Notes under the pieces: model-generated
What the model was told of the DNA's origin: nothing
What the model saw: only the letters and a program-made list of their open reading frames with translations
Databases searched by the model: none
Made by a program: the position numbers and the translations under genes
Assembly: GCF_024323335.1 (NCBI RefSeq)
Contig: NC_066583.1
Location: 359,978,377 to 360,042,376, forward strand
Source: Lathyrus oleraceus
Taxonomy: Eukaryota; Streptophyta; Magnoliopsida; Fabales; Fabaceae
Direction: 5' to 3'
DNA length: 64,000 nt
Shown here: piece after piece, positions 24,849-37,446 of the stretch
Layout: each line of letters starts with the position of its first letter
Position numbering within the stretch: the stretch's first letter is position 1

Positions 24849-27800
24849 ATCCATACCCACTCTGGATCCTGTTGACAATAGTTCTACTACTGTTCGTTAT
24901 GACTTTGAAAATCCGATCTACCAAGCCGAGGATGGAAGTGAGGAAGATTGTGAAGTACCTGAGGAACTTGCCAGACTGTTACTGCAGGAAGAAAGGACTA
25001 TACAGCCATACGAGGAGTCAGTTGAGACTGTAAATCTGGGTACTGAAGTAAACAAGAAAGAAGTCAAAATAGGAGCAGGCTTGGAAAACAGTGTCAAGAG
25101 AAGGTTGATTCAGATGTTGCATGACTATGTAGAGATTTTTGCTTGGTCTTATGAAGACATGCCGGGACTGGATACCGATATAGTAGTGCATCGACTGCCA
25201 ACGAGGGAAGAATGTCGTCCTGTTAAGCAAAAGGTTCGTCGCATGCGTCCTGAAATGTCTGAGAAAATCAAAGCCGAGGTGATGAAACAATTTGATGCAG
25301 GTTTTCTGGCTGTTACTTCTTATCCTCAATGGGTTGCTAATGTGGTACCAGTGCCAAAGAAGGATGGTAAGGTGCGAATGTGTGTAGATTACCGAGACCT
25401 GAATAAAGCAAGTCCCAAGGATGACTTTCCACTCTCGCACATTGATGTTCTGGTAGATAACACCGCTCAACACAAGGTGTTCTCATTCATGGATGGATTC
25501 TCAGGTTACAATCAGATTAAGATGGCGCCTGAGGACATGGAGAAAACTACGTTTGTGACGCAATGGGGCACGTTCTGTTATAAAGTAATGCCATTTGGTT
25601 TAAAGAATGCAGGGGCAACGTACCAGCGTGCTATGGTGGTTTTGTTCCATGATATGATCCATCATGAAATAGAAGTATATGTGGATGACATGATAGCCAT
25701 ATCTCATACTGAGGAGGAACATCTCGATCATTTATACAAACTGTTCGAGAGGTTGAAGAAATACAAGTTGAGGTTGAACCCGAACAAATGTACCTTTGGG
25801 GTAAGGTCCGGCAAACTCCTGGGCTTTATTGTCAGTGGTAAAGGGATTGAGGTTGACCCGGCTAAGGTGAGAGCTATTCAAGAAATGCCAGTTCCCAGTA
25901 CAGATAAAGAAGTCAGAGGTTTCTTGGGACGCTTGAATTACATTGCCCGATTTATCTCCCACTTGACTGCTACCTGCAAACCCCTCTTCAAACTACTGAG
26001 GAAGAATCAAGAGATGATATGGAATGATGAATGCCAAGAAGCTTTTGACAAAATCAAGAAGTATCTTCAAGAACCTCCAATTCTGATGCCACCAGTTGAA
26101 GGAAGACCTCTAATCATGTATTTAACCGTGTTAGAAAGTTCATTGGGGTGCGTGTTGGGACAACATGACGAGTCTGGTCGAAAAGAGCATGCCATATACT
26201 ACCTTAGCAAAAAGTTTACCGACTGTGAAACAAGATACTCACTGCTCGAGAGAACTTGCTGTGCTTTGGCCTGGGCTGCTCGCCGACTAAGACAATATAT
26301 GTTGAATCATACCACTTTGTTGATTTCTAAGATGGATCCCATCAAATACATATTTGAGAAACCTGCCCTCTCCGGAAGAATAGCAAGATGGCAGATGATC
26401 TTAACAGAGTATGACATCCAGTATACTACCCAGAAAGCAATCAAAGGAAGCGTACTAGCCGATCATTTGGCTCATCAAGCAGTGGATGATTACCAATCTA
26501 TGAATTTTGAGTTCCCAGATGAGGATGTCATGCTTGTTACTGATTATGAAGAACCTGGACCGGATGAAGGACCCGAACTAGGATCCCGATGGACTATGGT
26601 TTTCGATGGGTCTTCTAATGCATTGGGCAATGGTGTTGGTGTGGTAATCATTTCTCCCGAGGGTTACCATATGCCTTTCACTGCTAGACTATGTTTTCAT
26701 TGTACCAATAATATGGCTGAGTATGAAGCATGTATTTTGGGACTCAAGGCTGCTATAGACCGGCGGGTCAAGTTTTTGAGTGTGTACGGAGACTCAGCAT
26801 TAGTAATCAGTCAGATCAAAGGAGAATGGGACACTAAGCATCCGAATCTCATCCCTTACCGAGAACGGGTGATGACATTAATCCCCTACTTTGAAGAGAT
26901 TACATTCGAACATATCCCACGAGAAGAGAATCAGTTGGCAGACGCATTAGCTACCATGTCATCTATGTTCAGAGTCAGATGGGACAATGAAGCTCCCAGG
27001 ATCACCATTGAGCGACTAGATGAACCGGCATACTGTTATGAACTTAACACTGAGGGAGTACGGGAAAAACCTTGGTTCCACGAAGTAAAAAGATATTTAG
27101 AAGCTCAGGAATACCCTGAAGGGGCATCCATCAATGACAAAAAATTCCTGAGGAAGTTCTCCGCTAAGTTCTTTCTGAGTAATGGAGTATTATACAAACG
27201 TAATCATGACTCAACTTTGCTTCGCTGTGTGGATAAAAAGGAAGCAGAAGAGATTATGGAAGATATGCACGACGGTATTTTTGGGACTCATTCTAGTGGA
27301 CATACGATGGCCAAGAAGATTCTGAGATCAGGGTATTATTGGTCTACCATGGAAGCTGATTGCCACCATCACTCCAGAACCTGTCACAAGTGCCAGATAT
27401 ATGCGGATAAAGTACATGCACCTCCTGCTCCATTGAACGTGTTGACCGCACCTTGGCCCTTTGCAATGTGGGGCATTGATATGATTGGGGAGATTAAACA
27501 TACTGCTTCTAATGGACATCGCTTCATCCTTGTCGCTATTGATTACTTTACAAAGTGGGTAGAGGCCGCCTCATTTGCTTCTGTCACCAAGAATGTGGTG
27601 GCACGGTTCATCAGGAATAGTCTTATTTGTCGGTATGGTATCCCTGAAAGAATTATTACTGACAATGGTACTAATTTGAACAACAAGATGATTACTGAAC
27701 TCTGCACGCAGTTCAAAATAAAACACCATAACTCTTCTCCGTACCGGCCAAAGATGAACGGTGCCGTGGAGGCTGCTAATAAGAATATCAAGAAGATTAT

Positions 27801-28092
27801 ACAAAAGATGACGGTGACGTACAAAGACTGGCATGAGATGTTACCGTTTGCTCTTCACGGTTAACGCACTTCAGTACGCACTTCGATAGGAGCAACTCCT
27901 TTCTCTTTAGTCTACGGAATGGAAGCCGTTTTACCAGTGGAAGTTCAGATTCCCTCTCTAAGAATCATGAAAGAGGCGGGCTTAGATGAAGAGGAATGGA
28001 TTCAGACTCGACTCGATCAGATAAACTTGATTGATGAGAAGAGACTTGCGGCTGTTTGTCATGGACAGATATATCAGAAGCGCATGACCCAG
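24849..28092 (+). pseudogene. Ogre/Tat pol: RT, RNase H, aRNase H, integrase core
   Basis: Copies the RNA into DNA and inserts it. In order: an acidic linker (24849-25080); RT with VRMCVDYRDLNKASPKDDFP and the YVDD active site (25678-25689); the element's own RNase H (LLERTCCALAWAARRLRQY); a second archaeal-type RNase H (VFDGSSNALGNGVG, NMAEYEACILGL, DSALVISQIKGEW), the Tat hallmark; and integrase with HH-CC region (HSSGHT...CHKCQ) and catalytic Asp 27478-27480, Asp 27661-27663 and Glu 27769-27771, i.e. D,D(35)E. A TAA at 27862-27864, after LPFALHG where Tyr is usual, cuts the frame. It then continues (RTSVRTSIGATPFSLVYGMEA) to the solo LTR at 28093. Confidence 0.93.
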
Positions 28093-31000
28093 TGTAACAC
28101 CTCAAAATTTGCCCTCCTCTCTTGGGACTAGCTTAACATATTGCATATCATTTGTAGGTCTTTAGGCATTGCATATTGCATATCATGTGGTTACATTGTG
28201 CAAGTCATCCTCCCAAGTCTTGATCAGAAGATGAGGAAGTCAAAGTGCAAAGCTAGGGTTTTATTGGACTGGTCATTGATCATCTGAGGGTGTGCAAGTC
28301 CAAATTAGGGTTTCATGATCCTCAAGGGATAATGGTCTTCATCTTGATTACAATGATTCATCATCCTCATCATGGTTTGACATCATCAAGTGTTGGATCA
28401 GATTCCTTGAGATTAGGGTTTTGACCACTGGTCAACCCTAATCAGTTGCATTAGGCCAATCAGGGCATAATCAGGAGATGGGGTCTATGATGGCTATGGA
28501 GATCATCACATGATTATATGGAGCTTATTGAGGCTAGGGTTTCACCCTTGAGCCATTTCATCAGAGGATTGTGGCTCAGATTGATCAATGCTATGCCAAA
28601 TTCATCTATCAGCTGAAAAAGTCAACTGTGGTCAACTGTGCTTGATTTTATGGATTTGGAGGTAGAAATGAGTTGGATACACTTCATTCATGTTGGAACA
28701 AGTGTTATTTGACATGTCAAAGCTCAAGAATGAAGAAAATCAAGTCAGGACAAAAATTGCCAAAAATAGAAAGTGACTTGTAATGGAAGTTTCCAAAAAT
28801 GGAAAGTTTTTGACCTCAAAATTACATGTCCAAGGAAGCTTCAAATGAAAATTTGTTCAACATGAAAGTTGTAGATATTGGTCTCACCTTTCCAAAAAGT
28901 CCAAGAACTTGAAAATCCCATGTATGGTTGGCAAGTTATGGTCCAGTCAATTTCAAAAATGACCCATAATCAGAAGGGCATAACTTCCACATGGAGTGTC
29001 CAAATTGGATGATCTTTTTATGCACAAACTCCATTTGACATGTACTTTCATGGTGCATAATTGGATTTTATCAAAAATGGTCAATGCAAAAAGTCAAATT
29101 TCAACTGTACAGTTAAAAGTCCAGGGGCAAAATTGTCCAACTTGAGAAATAATGGGAATTTTTGAATGGGGATTTGTGCAACACCTCACAAATGACATTT
29201 GAAAATTGTTGGAATGCTCATAACATGCCAAGGCCTCATGGTTTGAGATCTCACTTTTGAAATGGACTTGAAAATGCATAAAAGTGCCATCACATGTGGA
29301 AAATGAGAAATACATATCCAATGAACATGAAACAAGTGGCAACAGCTCATGACAGATGTTTAGGGCTTGTATGAGCTGGCAGTGAGCTGTCATTAGCTGG
29401 CATGTGAAGTTACCATTTTGCCCTTGCATTGAAAATGACACTTTGGCTAAACACTTTGCATTATGCTAATTAAGGTGATTAGAGCTTGATTAAGATGAAT
29501 ACAAAAGCCTAATCATAACTAACTTGTAACAGATTTCACAATTTCACAAATCACAATTCCAAATTCTCCAAATTCATCAAAATTCCTCAAGAACACATCA
29601 CACCAAAATCCATCGAAACTCACTCGATTCTCCATCATTCTGCAAGATTCTTTTTGAGTTGATCTCCAATCATCATCTACTCCATCTGTTTTGGCAAGGC
29701 AAGGTCAAATTCATCTCCATTCGCAACTGTTCAAGCAAGGTGCATCAATGGTGAATCAAGATCTCTCCTTCTAGAAGCCACTTCAATCGAACTTGAGCAT
29801 TCCAGTCAACTTCCACAAGCTTAAGCTTCATCTGTTTTGGACTTTTTCATCCAAATTCATTACGAATCGCCACTGCCTTCAAATCAAGGTCAGAAATCGA
29901 ATCTCACCATTGCCTTAATGCTTATATGCGTTTTGTAGAGTGTGTGATGTAGAGCATCGTGATGCAATTAGTTTTAGGAATGGATGAACCTAGCTCGAGT
30001 TATGTTGATTAGAAGATTTGAGAGCAAAACCTAAAATGCTCGATCCAGAAAATTTAGGAAGAATTAGTTGAAATCGTTTGCATATTTGAGATCCTGAGGA
30101 CGAGACCTTTCCTATGGTTATTCGTTTGTGAATTTTAGTTAGAAATGTTCTTCGCGTGTTCTTGATAATTCTGGAAATTTGTTGAATGAAAGTGACGAAT
30201 AACATGTGTTTGATCCAGACTTTTGCCTTTCCAATTCAAAATGTTGTTTAGCGCGGAAAATAACCAATAGCGAGCTGACAGCGAAAAAATGTGAAACGCG
30301 GTCGTTTAGTCCCTGGGCGCATAATTACAAGACTGCCACTGAAACATTTTAATTAATTATAATAATTCAAATAATTATTAAAAAATCACACAAACATTAA
30401 AAAATTCATAGAAAATTATTGGATAATCAGAAAAATATGAGGTTTTTTTCTATAGCTTCCATTTTGTCTCTAGTTTTTTATGAGTATGATTTTGCAAATT
30501 GTGCTTGGTGAAAATTTAGTTTGACTTAGGGATGTTTGACTTGTATGCAATTTTGACACATTTTGCCATTTCCATTGTGAAATTCTCATGCCTTAAAAGA
30601 AATTCTTGAAACTTTTTGTGGTGATTGTAGACATGCTGATGGTGATTTACATATAAATTTTGTGAATTTTGGATACCTGGTGATTGAGTTATGAATTTTT
30701 GAATCTAGGTGTGACAATTTGTGTCACACCTAGCTAGGTCAACTTTCTGGATTTATTTTCATGACCTAGGCTTGTTGAAGTGACTTGAAATTTTATATGT
30801 GTGATCATTAACATGTTAAGATGCTATGTGAATATTTCTGGATTTTTATGTGGCATTTTCAATTTTATTGGTATTTTTCATCTCTGTTGGTCAAATGTGC
30901 AAGTTCATGTGACATATGTTTGGAATATCTTTGTGAAATGCTCATATGGTTTTAGATAAACATGAAATTTGGTATGCTAGTTGTAGACACATTGTAGGAC

Positions 31001-33107
31001 ATCCCTGTTTTGGTCCCATTCATTTCTTTATTGTTTTCATTGACTTATGAATTTTGGAAGTGAATGCATGTGTTGATGTTGTGATTTGGCTCATATATTT
31101 GTGTCTGTTTTTCTTGATTTTCATTGACATAGTTCCTTTTGTCCAATTGAGCTAAAAATTGACATGCTATACCTTGAATATGTCCTGTTTAGGTGTAAAT
31201 TATTTGAGGATTTTTGGAATTGTTTTGATATGGATTTGGTTAAAGTCATTCTGTTTGTGTTTTTGGTGTTGTGTTTGACATAAGTTGACATGTTTTGGTC
31301 ATGAAATGAATATGGTGAATGATATAAACATGGGATCAATTGCCTTGGCTTTCTATTTGTGTTAATTTGAGTTTGGTTGAATGTCCTTTGCTGTTTAGAA
31401 TTTTTTCTCCCTTTTGGACCCTAGGCTTGGCCTAGTGGTCCAATTTCTCACATTTGGATTGACTTTTCAGGATGAAATGCATGGTGCTTAAGGAGAATGC
31501 TTCAAGTCAATAAAATTGAGATTGTTTGATGCTTGTGAACTAATTTGAATTTGTTTTGTAGGTTGTGAAGCTTGAGCTTGAGCTTGTAGCTTGCATTTAT
31601 GTGTTGCTTAATCTGTATAGTCTGACTGATTAACATTTGCTGTTTATTGTTGTCTGTCTGAGTACTGATGATACTTGATTGATTTCAGGTACATTTAGTC
31701 GCTTACAGTTCTTTAAGAACTTGCTTGCTGCTGCTTGGTTTTTAAACCACTTGAGGTAGGACTTCTATTCTTCATGTAGTCTGGAGACCCGGTCTGTTAT
31801 TTGGCCGGGCAAAATGTCTGAAGTCCTCCTTAAGAGGCGATGATTGTGATTGTTTAATATTGTGCCTAAGCAGGTGAAGTCCTCTATGAGGCAATTGGTG
31901 GAAGCCAAGGGATATGCAATCTATCCCCCACTATTCTGTGAGTCGTCCCTCTGCTCACACGGCTGTGTGTTGATGCATTGGGACACAAACCCAAGATCCT
32001 GTGCTGTTGCACAATCGAGTCAGAGTCTTTGAGCGTAGAAGGGTCCCTCCATTCTGGACCCACGCTCCTTTGTCTGAAGCTCTCCCTGGTTAGGGATAAG
32101 AGCTGTGAGGTCTCATCCTCACTTCACCTTTTCATCTGCTTCACCTTAGCCTCGTAATGGCAAGGTTAAGAGCGACTAACACCCATGTACAGATGAATTG
32201 CTTCGGCAGTTACACCTATTGATTGAGCCCATTTGTTTGGTTATAGTGTGTGCTATGTGAATATCTGTTTGAGATGCCTGTTCTCATTTGATGTATGCTT
32301 GTATGCTTGTATGCTTGCTTCTTTCCTGGATAGGATTAGCTTGCAGTTGTGCAAGTAGGTAGAAACCTGAACGTAGGGTAATGATGCATGACAACACTAG
32401 GCTCGAGTACAGCTCCCTGGTAGTGTGTCTTCCCTCGGTTTCTGGCTAGATTTTCTTTCCCTTGAGGGGGAACTACATCGCCCTGATCCTCGTTCCAGAC
32501 GAGGTATGTAGGCAGGTGGTCGTGCGAGACCACTCCGGGCACTTTTTTCTTTTGTGTGTGTTTGCTTGTTATCTGATTGTGTGTTTGGTTCGGATGCCGA
32601 CGTAAGCCCAGTGATTGGCTGTCGGGCTCCACGTTTGCCCTTTTGAGTGTGTTTTGGTTCGGATGCTGACGTAATTCCATCGAGTGGTTGTCGGGCTCCA
32701 TGTTTGCCATCTGTTTGTGCGTTTTGTGTTGTTTGGCGTGCGTAAGCCGAACTACAGTGGCTCTGATTCTCGTTCCAGACGAGATATGTAGGCATAGGAC
32801 GCGATGTCCTATCGAGCTCCCTTCTCTTAACCCCACCTGCGTTCCCCGTGTGTGTGTGTGATGTTTTAGCAACCTATTCTTTATTTTAGAACGTGGATCC
32901 CGTCGAGTACGACGGACGTGAGGGGTGCTAATACCTTCCCCTTGCGTAACCGACTCCCTTACCCTTTCTCTTTGGTCGCGAGACCATTTCCTTTCCAGGT
33001 TTCTCTGAGCGTTTCCTTTCCCTATTTTGGGATAAATAACGCGCAATGGCGGCTCTGTGTTGTGTTTTTATTTGAGTCCCGCCGGTTGTTTTTTCGCGGA
33101 TGCGACA
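28093..33107 (+). mobile_element. Solo LTR of an Ogre element inside the Tat/Ogre integrase
   Basis: Starts TGTAACACCTCAAAATTTGCCC and ends ...GCGGATGCGACA, 5015 bp, flanked by a perfect 5-bp TSD CCCAG (28088-28092 and 33108-33112). Removing LTR plus one TSD restores the integrase frame (RMTQ then AFNKRVKRQ). Same family as the 58-5114 LTR but clearly diverged. It has only short, unrecognised ORFs. Contains a perfect hairpin at 30705-30733, two ~60-bp tandem units at about 32590-32715, and the U5-like block near 32880-32950. Confidence 0.95.
30705..30733. repeat. Perfect 12-bp hairpin in the Ogre solo LTR
   Basis: CTAGGTGTGACA, a 5-nt loop, then TGTCACACCTAG. The other solo LTR has a shorter related structure near 2665-2693 (GGTGTGACA...TGTGTCACAC). 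Confidence 0.8.
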
Positions 33108-33112
33108 CCCAG

Positions 33113-33340
33113 GCATTTAACAAAAGAGTCAAGAGACAGGTGTATCAAATTGGCGACTTGGTGGTAAAGCGCATCACTCTACCACAAGGTGATCCCAGAG
33201 GCAAATGGATTCCCACGTACGAAGGGCCATTTGTAGTTAAGAAGATATTCTCTGGTGGAGCCATGATACTAGCTACAATGGACGGCGAAGACTTCCCGCA
33301 TCCCGTGAACGCAGACATAGTCAAAAAATACTACGCATAA
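33113..33340 (+). pseudogene. Ogre/Tat integrase C-terminal end
   Basis: Continues the pol frame after the solo LTR: RVKRQVYQIGDLVVKRITLP, YEGPFVVKKIFSGGA, and ends NADIVKKYYA with TAA at 33338-33340. The GDLVVK...GPFVVKK block is the GPY/F-like integrase tail that binds DNA non-specifically. No break is seen within it. Confidence 0.9.
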
Positions 33341-35414
33341 AAGAGACCCGCTAGGTCGACGTACCTAGGCAAAAGTAAGGGCATCCCGGCGAACCAAAAA
33401 AGGTTCGGGCAAAAATTAGGGATAAACATAAAAAAATGTGCACCCGGCAAGTCGAAAACCTGAAAAGGCGGCTTGGGCAAAAAGGGGTATCCTGGTGGAT
33501 TGAAAACCTGAAAAGGCGGTCCAGGCAAAAATTAGGGATTAAAGCGTATGACTATGTCCCGTTCTCAGACAGCTTCATCCAAGTTCAAAGGACTGAACAA
33601 GCTAATCACTTCTATCCGACAGCAGGAGATGAGAGGCTTAAAGACATAATGGCAGTAGTGGAATTAAAGTCAATAGGACGTTTTCGGCATAGCTTTCTCT
33701 TTGTTTTCTTGACAATTTCCTCTTATTAGGATTTTTGTCTCCTTGTACACAAATTGCCTGTTTATAGGCCCTCTTTCGAAATCAATATAATTTTAGTTTC
33801 AAAAAAAAAAATGCTCTTGTTTTACTTTCTCTGTTTTGTTTGCATAAACGTCCATTGATTTAATTCGAATTAATATATGCATTTGGATATGATCGATGTT
33901 TACCAAAAATGCGTGCATAAAATAGAAATAGCGATTACTACTAGGCTTCAGGATCGAGGAGAAGGTCTAATCATGCTTTCCAATGAATTCGTTGCTGATC
34001 CTATTCCCCAGCAAAGCCAGTCATTCCCAGAAGAGAGTGGCATTACTAGACAAATGGGTCATCTCTTCCACCCCCAGCCAGGCTTCTGTTGAACATTTCT
34101 ACCATCAGACAGAAATCAAGCATCCCCGGCTAAGAAAGGGGCATCGATACCAGTATCTCCCAACCAGAAGATTGAGAGTTGTTTTCCCCAGTAGAGTCCT
34201 CTGGAAGAACTTTTCAGATGCATAATTCATTCATTACATCATTTCACAGCATACGCATGCATACATCGTTCGCAGTTATTTTCGAAAGCATAAAACATCT
34301 CATGCATCATGACATGGCATGAAGCTAACTTTATTTTTCAGGTTAATTATTCCCCTGATACAGTCAAAACAAAGGTCCATTCAGACGGACATCCTCATCA
34401 ATTACGTTCAGGATTCAACTACATCTTTCAGATATACTCCATGTCAACATTCATTCTGACATCCTCCTAACGATGGCATCTATAAGCCCATCCCAGACAT
34501 TTATTGCAAATACAACATATACAAATACTATCAGATATAGCCTAGCGTACGGTTCATTCTGATTCAGCTCAACATATGACTCTTTCAACTCAGTTGCGAT
34601 CTAACGTACGATCCATTCCGACCTTCAACAACTCCAATACGGTCTAGCATACGACCCATTTGGACCTTCAAGGCCTCAAATGCTACCTAGCGTACGGTAC
34701 ATTCTGAAGTGTAGTCTGGCGTATGACTACCCCCCTTTCATCATCAGGTACAGCCTAACGGACGGCTCAGTCTACAACTCAGATACGGTCTAGCATACGA
34801 TCCATTCTGATCCTTCACCCCCAGTAACGATACAGCCTAACGGACGGCTTGTTCCGCAACTCAGATACGATCTAGCGTACGATCCATTCTGATCCTTTAT
34901 CCCCAGCAGTGTATGACTCATTACTCCCCCAACAAGTCCGATACGGTCTAGCATACGACCCATTCAGATCTTCATTCCTCAGATACTACCTAGCGTACGG
35001 TATACCCCGAGGTGTAGTCTAGCATACGACTACTTTTCGTCAGATACAGTCTAACAGACGACCCATTCTGCAACTCAGATACGATCTAGCGTATGATCCA
35101 TTCTGATCTGTTATCCCCAGCGGCGTATGACCCATTCTACTCTCCAGTGAAGTCGACAGCCTAATGAATGACTCACTATACGGTCTGGCGTATGACCCAG
35201 TGGCACCCATGACTTCAGATATCTTCTAACGTACGACGCACTCTGAAGCTCTCATCATCAAACTTCCTAGATGGCATCTTTAAGCCCATCTCCATCAAGA
35301 CTAACTAATTGACAAGTGCAAATTTTTGGGGCGTTCTAAGTGTTCAATAATCTTCCACCTCCAGACCACGAATGACGTACATACCATTCTGACTCTCTCG
35401 GTTCAAGAATATTG
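33341..35414 (+). other. Long 3' untranslated region of the Ogre/Tat element
   Basis: 2.07 kb between pol and the PPT. Starts with three GGC-A-AAAATTAGGGAT/AACCTGAAAAGGCGG-type direct repeats (33370-33540), then a weakly coding-looking stretch (33541-33730), a poly(A)-like run (33802-33811), and from about 34500 the tandem repeat block. Such variable 3' UTRs are typical of Ogre/Tat elements. Confidence 0.75.
34500..35240. repeat. Degenerate tandem repeats in the Ogre/Tat 3' UTR
   Basis: At least ten diverged units alternate around GATACGGTCTAGCATACGACCCATTCTGATCC, TACAGCCTAACGGACGGCT and TACCTAGCGTACGGTA. Units are roughly 30-60 bp and vary in length. The constant core is TCTAGC(A/G)TACGA. 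Confidence 0.88.
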
Positions 35415-35426
35415 AACAGGGGCAGC
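35415..35426 (+). other. Polypurine tract of the Ogre/Tat element
   Basis: AACAGGGGCAGC lies directly before the 3' LTR start TGTCAT, the position of plus-strand priming. The minus-strand Ogre-like element at the right edge has the related AGGGGCATC at the same place. Confidence 0.75.
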
Positions 35427-37441
35427 TGTCATACCCCAAAATTTGCCCATTAATATTTTAAGACATTTTTCAGGGCATTCCGACTCATTTTTATGACACT
35501 GATCTTAAAGGAACAAAGGCCCTGCTCACGAATGGTCCGATCTAGAAAATGGCCCAAACTGGCCTGTTCGCTACGCGCTCACTACACGCTCGCCTAGCGA
35601 ACGTTCGCTACACGCTCGCCTAGCGAACGTTCGCTACGCGTTCGCTACACGCTCGCCTAGCGAAGCTGACAGACAACAGAAAATTTCGGGCTTCATTCTG
35701 AGCCCATTAGGTCATGAAAAAGAGCATTATAAATACCAGCACTTCAGTAATGAAAAGGAGAACGAAAAACAGAGAGGAAGACGGACGGAAACCCTGGCAT
35801 AGAAACCCGGGAGATTAACTCAGAGCATTCCGAGTAAAGAAACCCTGAAGGCCGCTCATCCGCTCCGAAGCTACCGCCGCCCAACTCCATTCGATACCAA
35901 GCTCAGTTACAAACAGGTTTGCCTATCACTAATGTTTTATGCTTCTAATCGATAATCTTTACATATATAAGGCATCATGATTAAACTTTCGGATATGTAA
36001 TATGATTTCATGTATGAATTTAAGTATGCCTGAATACCCTAAATATTTGACCATGCTATTTCTGTAATCGAATGCCATAAGCCATGCAGCAGGTAGAGAT
36101 TGTATTGTTCTGAAATTCAAAACCCGTGGCCGCTCGCTAGCACATCGCTAAGCGAGCCTGAAGCGAGCACTCGCTAAGCCCTCGCTAGGCGAAGCAGGGG
36201 CGAACGAGACAGTGGCTGTTTTGTTTCTTTTATGTTCTGCCTTATGTTTATCTAACCAAGATTTGTTACAGTTCTGCATTATTTGGCCTGATTTTTATGA
36301 CTGTTGTGTTCATTTTGTGGTGCAATTTTCAATTGCACTTTATTTCGGTATTTAAACCCGTTTGCTGAATTTTGTAAGGGTTCACATATTCCCGAAGAAA
36401 CGGCCGACTAGGTATTCCACTTTATTTGTGGGATACCCTTGTGGATTTTCACCCTAAATTACCTAATTAATTTTAAATAATTAATTTTAATGTATTAATT
36501 TTAATGTATTAATTTTAATGTATTAATTTTAATGTATTGATTTTAATGTGGAGATTCACCTTAAATCACCTAATTGACTTTAAAATACGGCCTTTAAATA
36601 TGTGATCTTGGACCTCTCTTTGCTGCCTTACGGTATTACGGTATAACGGTCATGTCCCGCGAATGTAGGGATACACTTAGCAAAGACCCTTCGATTAAAT
36701 CATCATGTCTCTATAAGATAAATCACTGTCCCTCGGATGTTGCCTGCGAATATATGATTTTGTCCCTCGATGACCCTTCGTGGTAGCCTACGGTTTAAAT
36801 GATGATCGTCCCTTCGAATGCTAAGGTATCCTTACAACTGTTGCCTTCAATGACCTATCGATGACCCTACGATGACCCTTAAACATCCAAAGGGTAAAAT
36901 TACTTACTTCTCAATAGTAAGGACAGTTTTACCCTCATAAGGATAGGAAACGTTCATAACGACCTTAGGAAGGTATAACTCTCAATTACTGGATCATAAC
37001 CTAAAACATTTTCCACCCCTCACACTTTGCAAATCCTAGAAAATCACCACTTGGTATACATTCATACTAGAATCATTATCAAGTTACATTTTTCTAAACC
37101 GTTTTCAAAATCAAACGAGATAAATACTTTGTATACATTCATACGAGAATCATTACAAAGTTAAACTCTCTTTTCGAAACATTTTTTAAACAATTCACCA
37201 ACACTTTTCAGACAAAAATATAAGTGATCCAGCAATTAAGAGCCCATGGATAACCATGGATACAAAGGGTGCTAATACCTTCCCTTTGTATAATGTACCT
37301 CCCGAACCCAAAATCTATTGAGGTCTTTCCTGTTCTTTTCCACCTTTCCTTATTGGATAAAAGAAAAGTCGGTGGCGACTCTTGCTATCCGCGACATTGC
37401 GATAAAAAGCAAAATACCCCAAGTCAGTTCACCGTATGACA
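35427..37441 (+). mobile_element. 3' LTR of the Ogre/Tat element
   Basis: 2015 bp, same ends as the 5' LTR and about 11 single-base differences (for example near 35523, 35553, 35830, 35991, 36354, 36407, 36708, 36796, 37079, 37166 and 37269). It is followed by the GAGGT TSD copy (37442-37446). Confidence 0.95.
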
Positions 37442-37446
37442 GAGGT

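Larger units (their letters stand above)
17295..37441 (+). mobile_element. Full-length Ogre/Tat-lineage Ty3/gypsy retrotransposon
   Basis: Two LTRs of 2015 bp (17295-19309 and 35427-37441) flank an internal region with ORF1, gag-pro, intron, RT-RNase H-archaeal-type RNase H-integrase, and a long repeat-rich 3' UTR. The TSD is perfect (GAGGT, 17290-17294 and 37442-37446). Total length is 20,147 bp, about 15.1 kb without the nested solo LTR. An extra ORF before gag, the dual RNase H and the intron mark the Ogre/Tat clade. It lies in the integrase of a Tekay-like element in the same orientation. Confidence 0.95.

Noticed and set aside
25018..25473. 151-codon minus-strand ORF
   Set aside because: Shadow of the RT coding frame on the other strand.
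32336..33046. 236-codon minus-strand ORF in the Ogre solo LTR
   Set aside because: Antisense through LTR repeats, no domain, low-complexity Thr/His/Arg-rich; not conserved as a frame in the other solo LTR.
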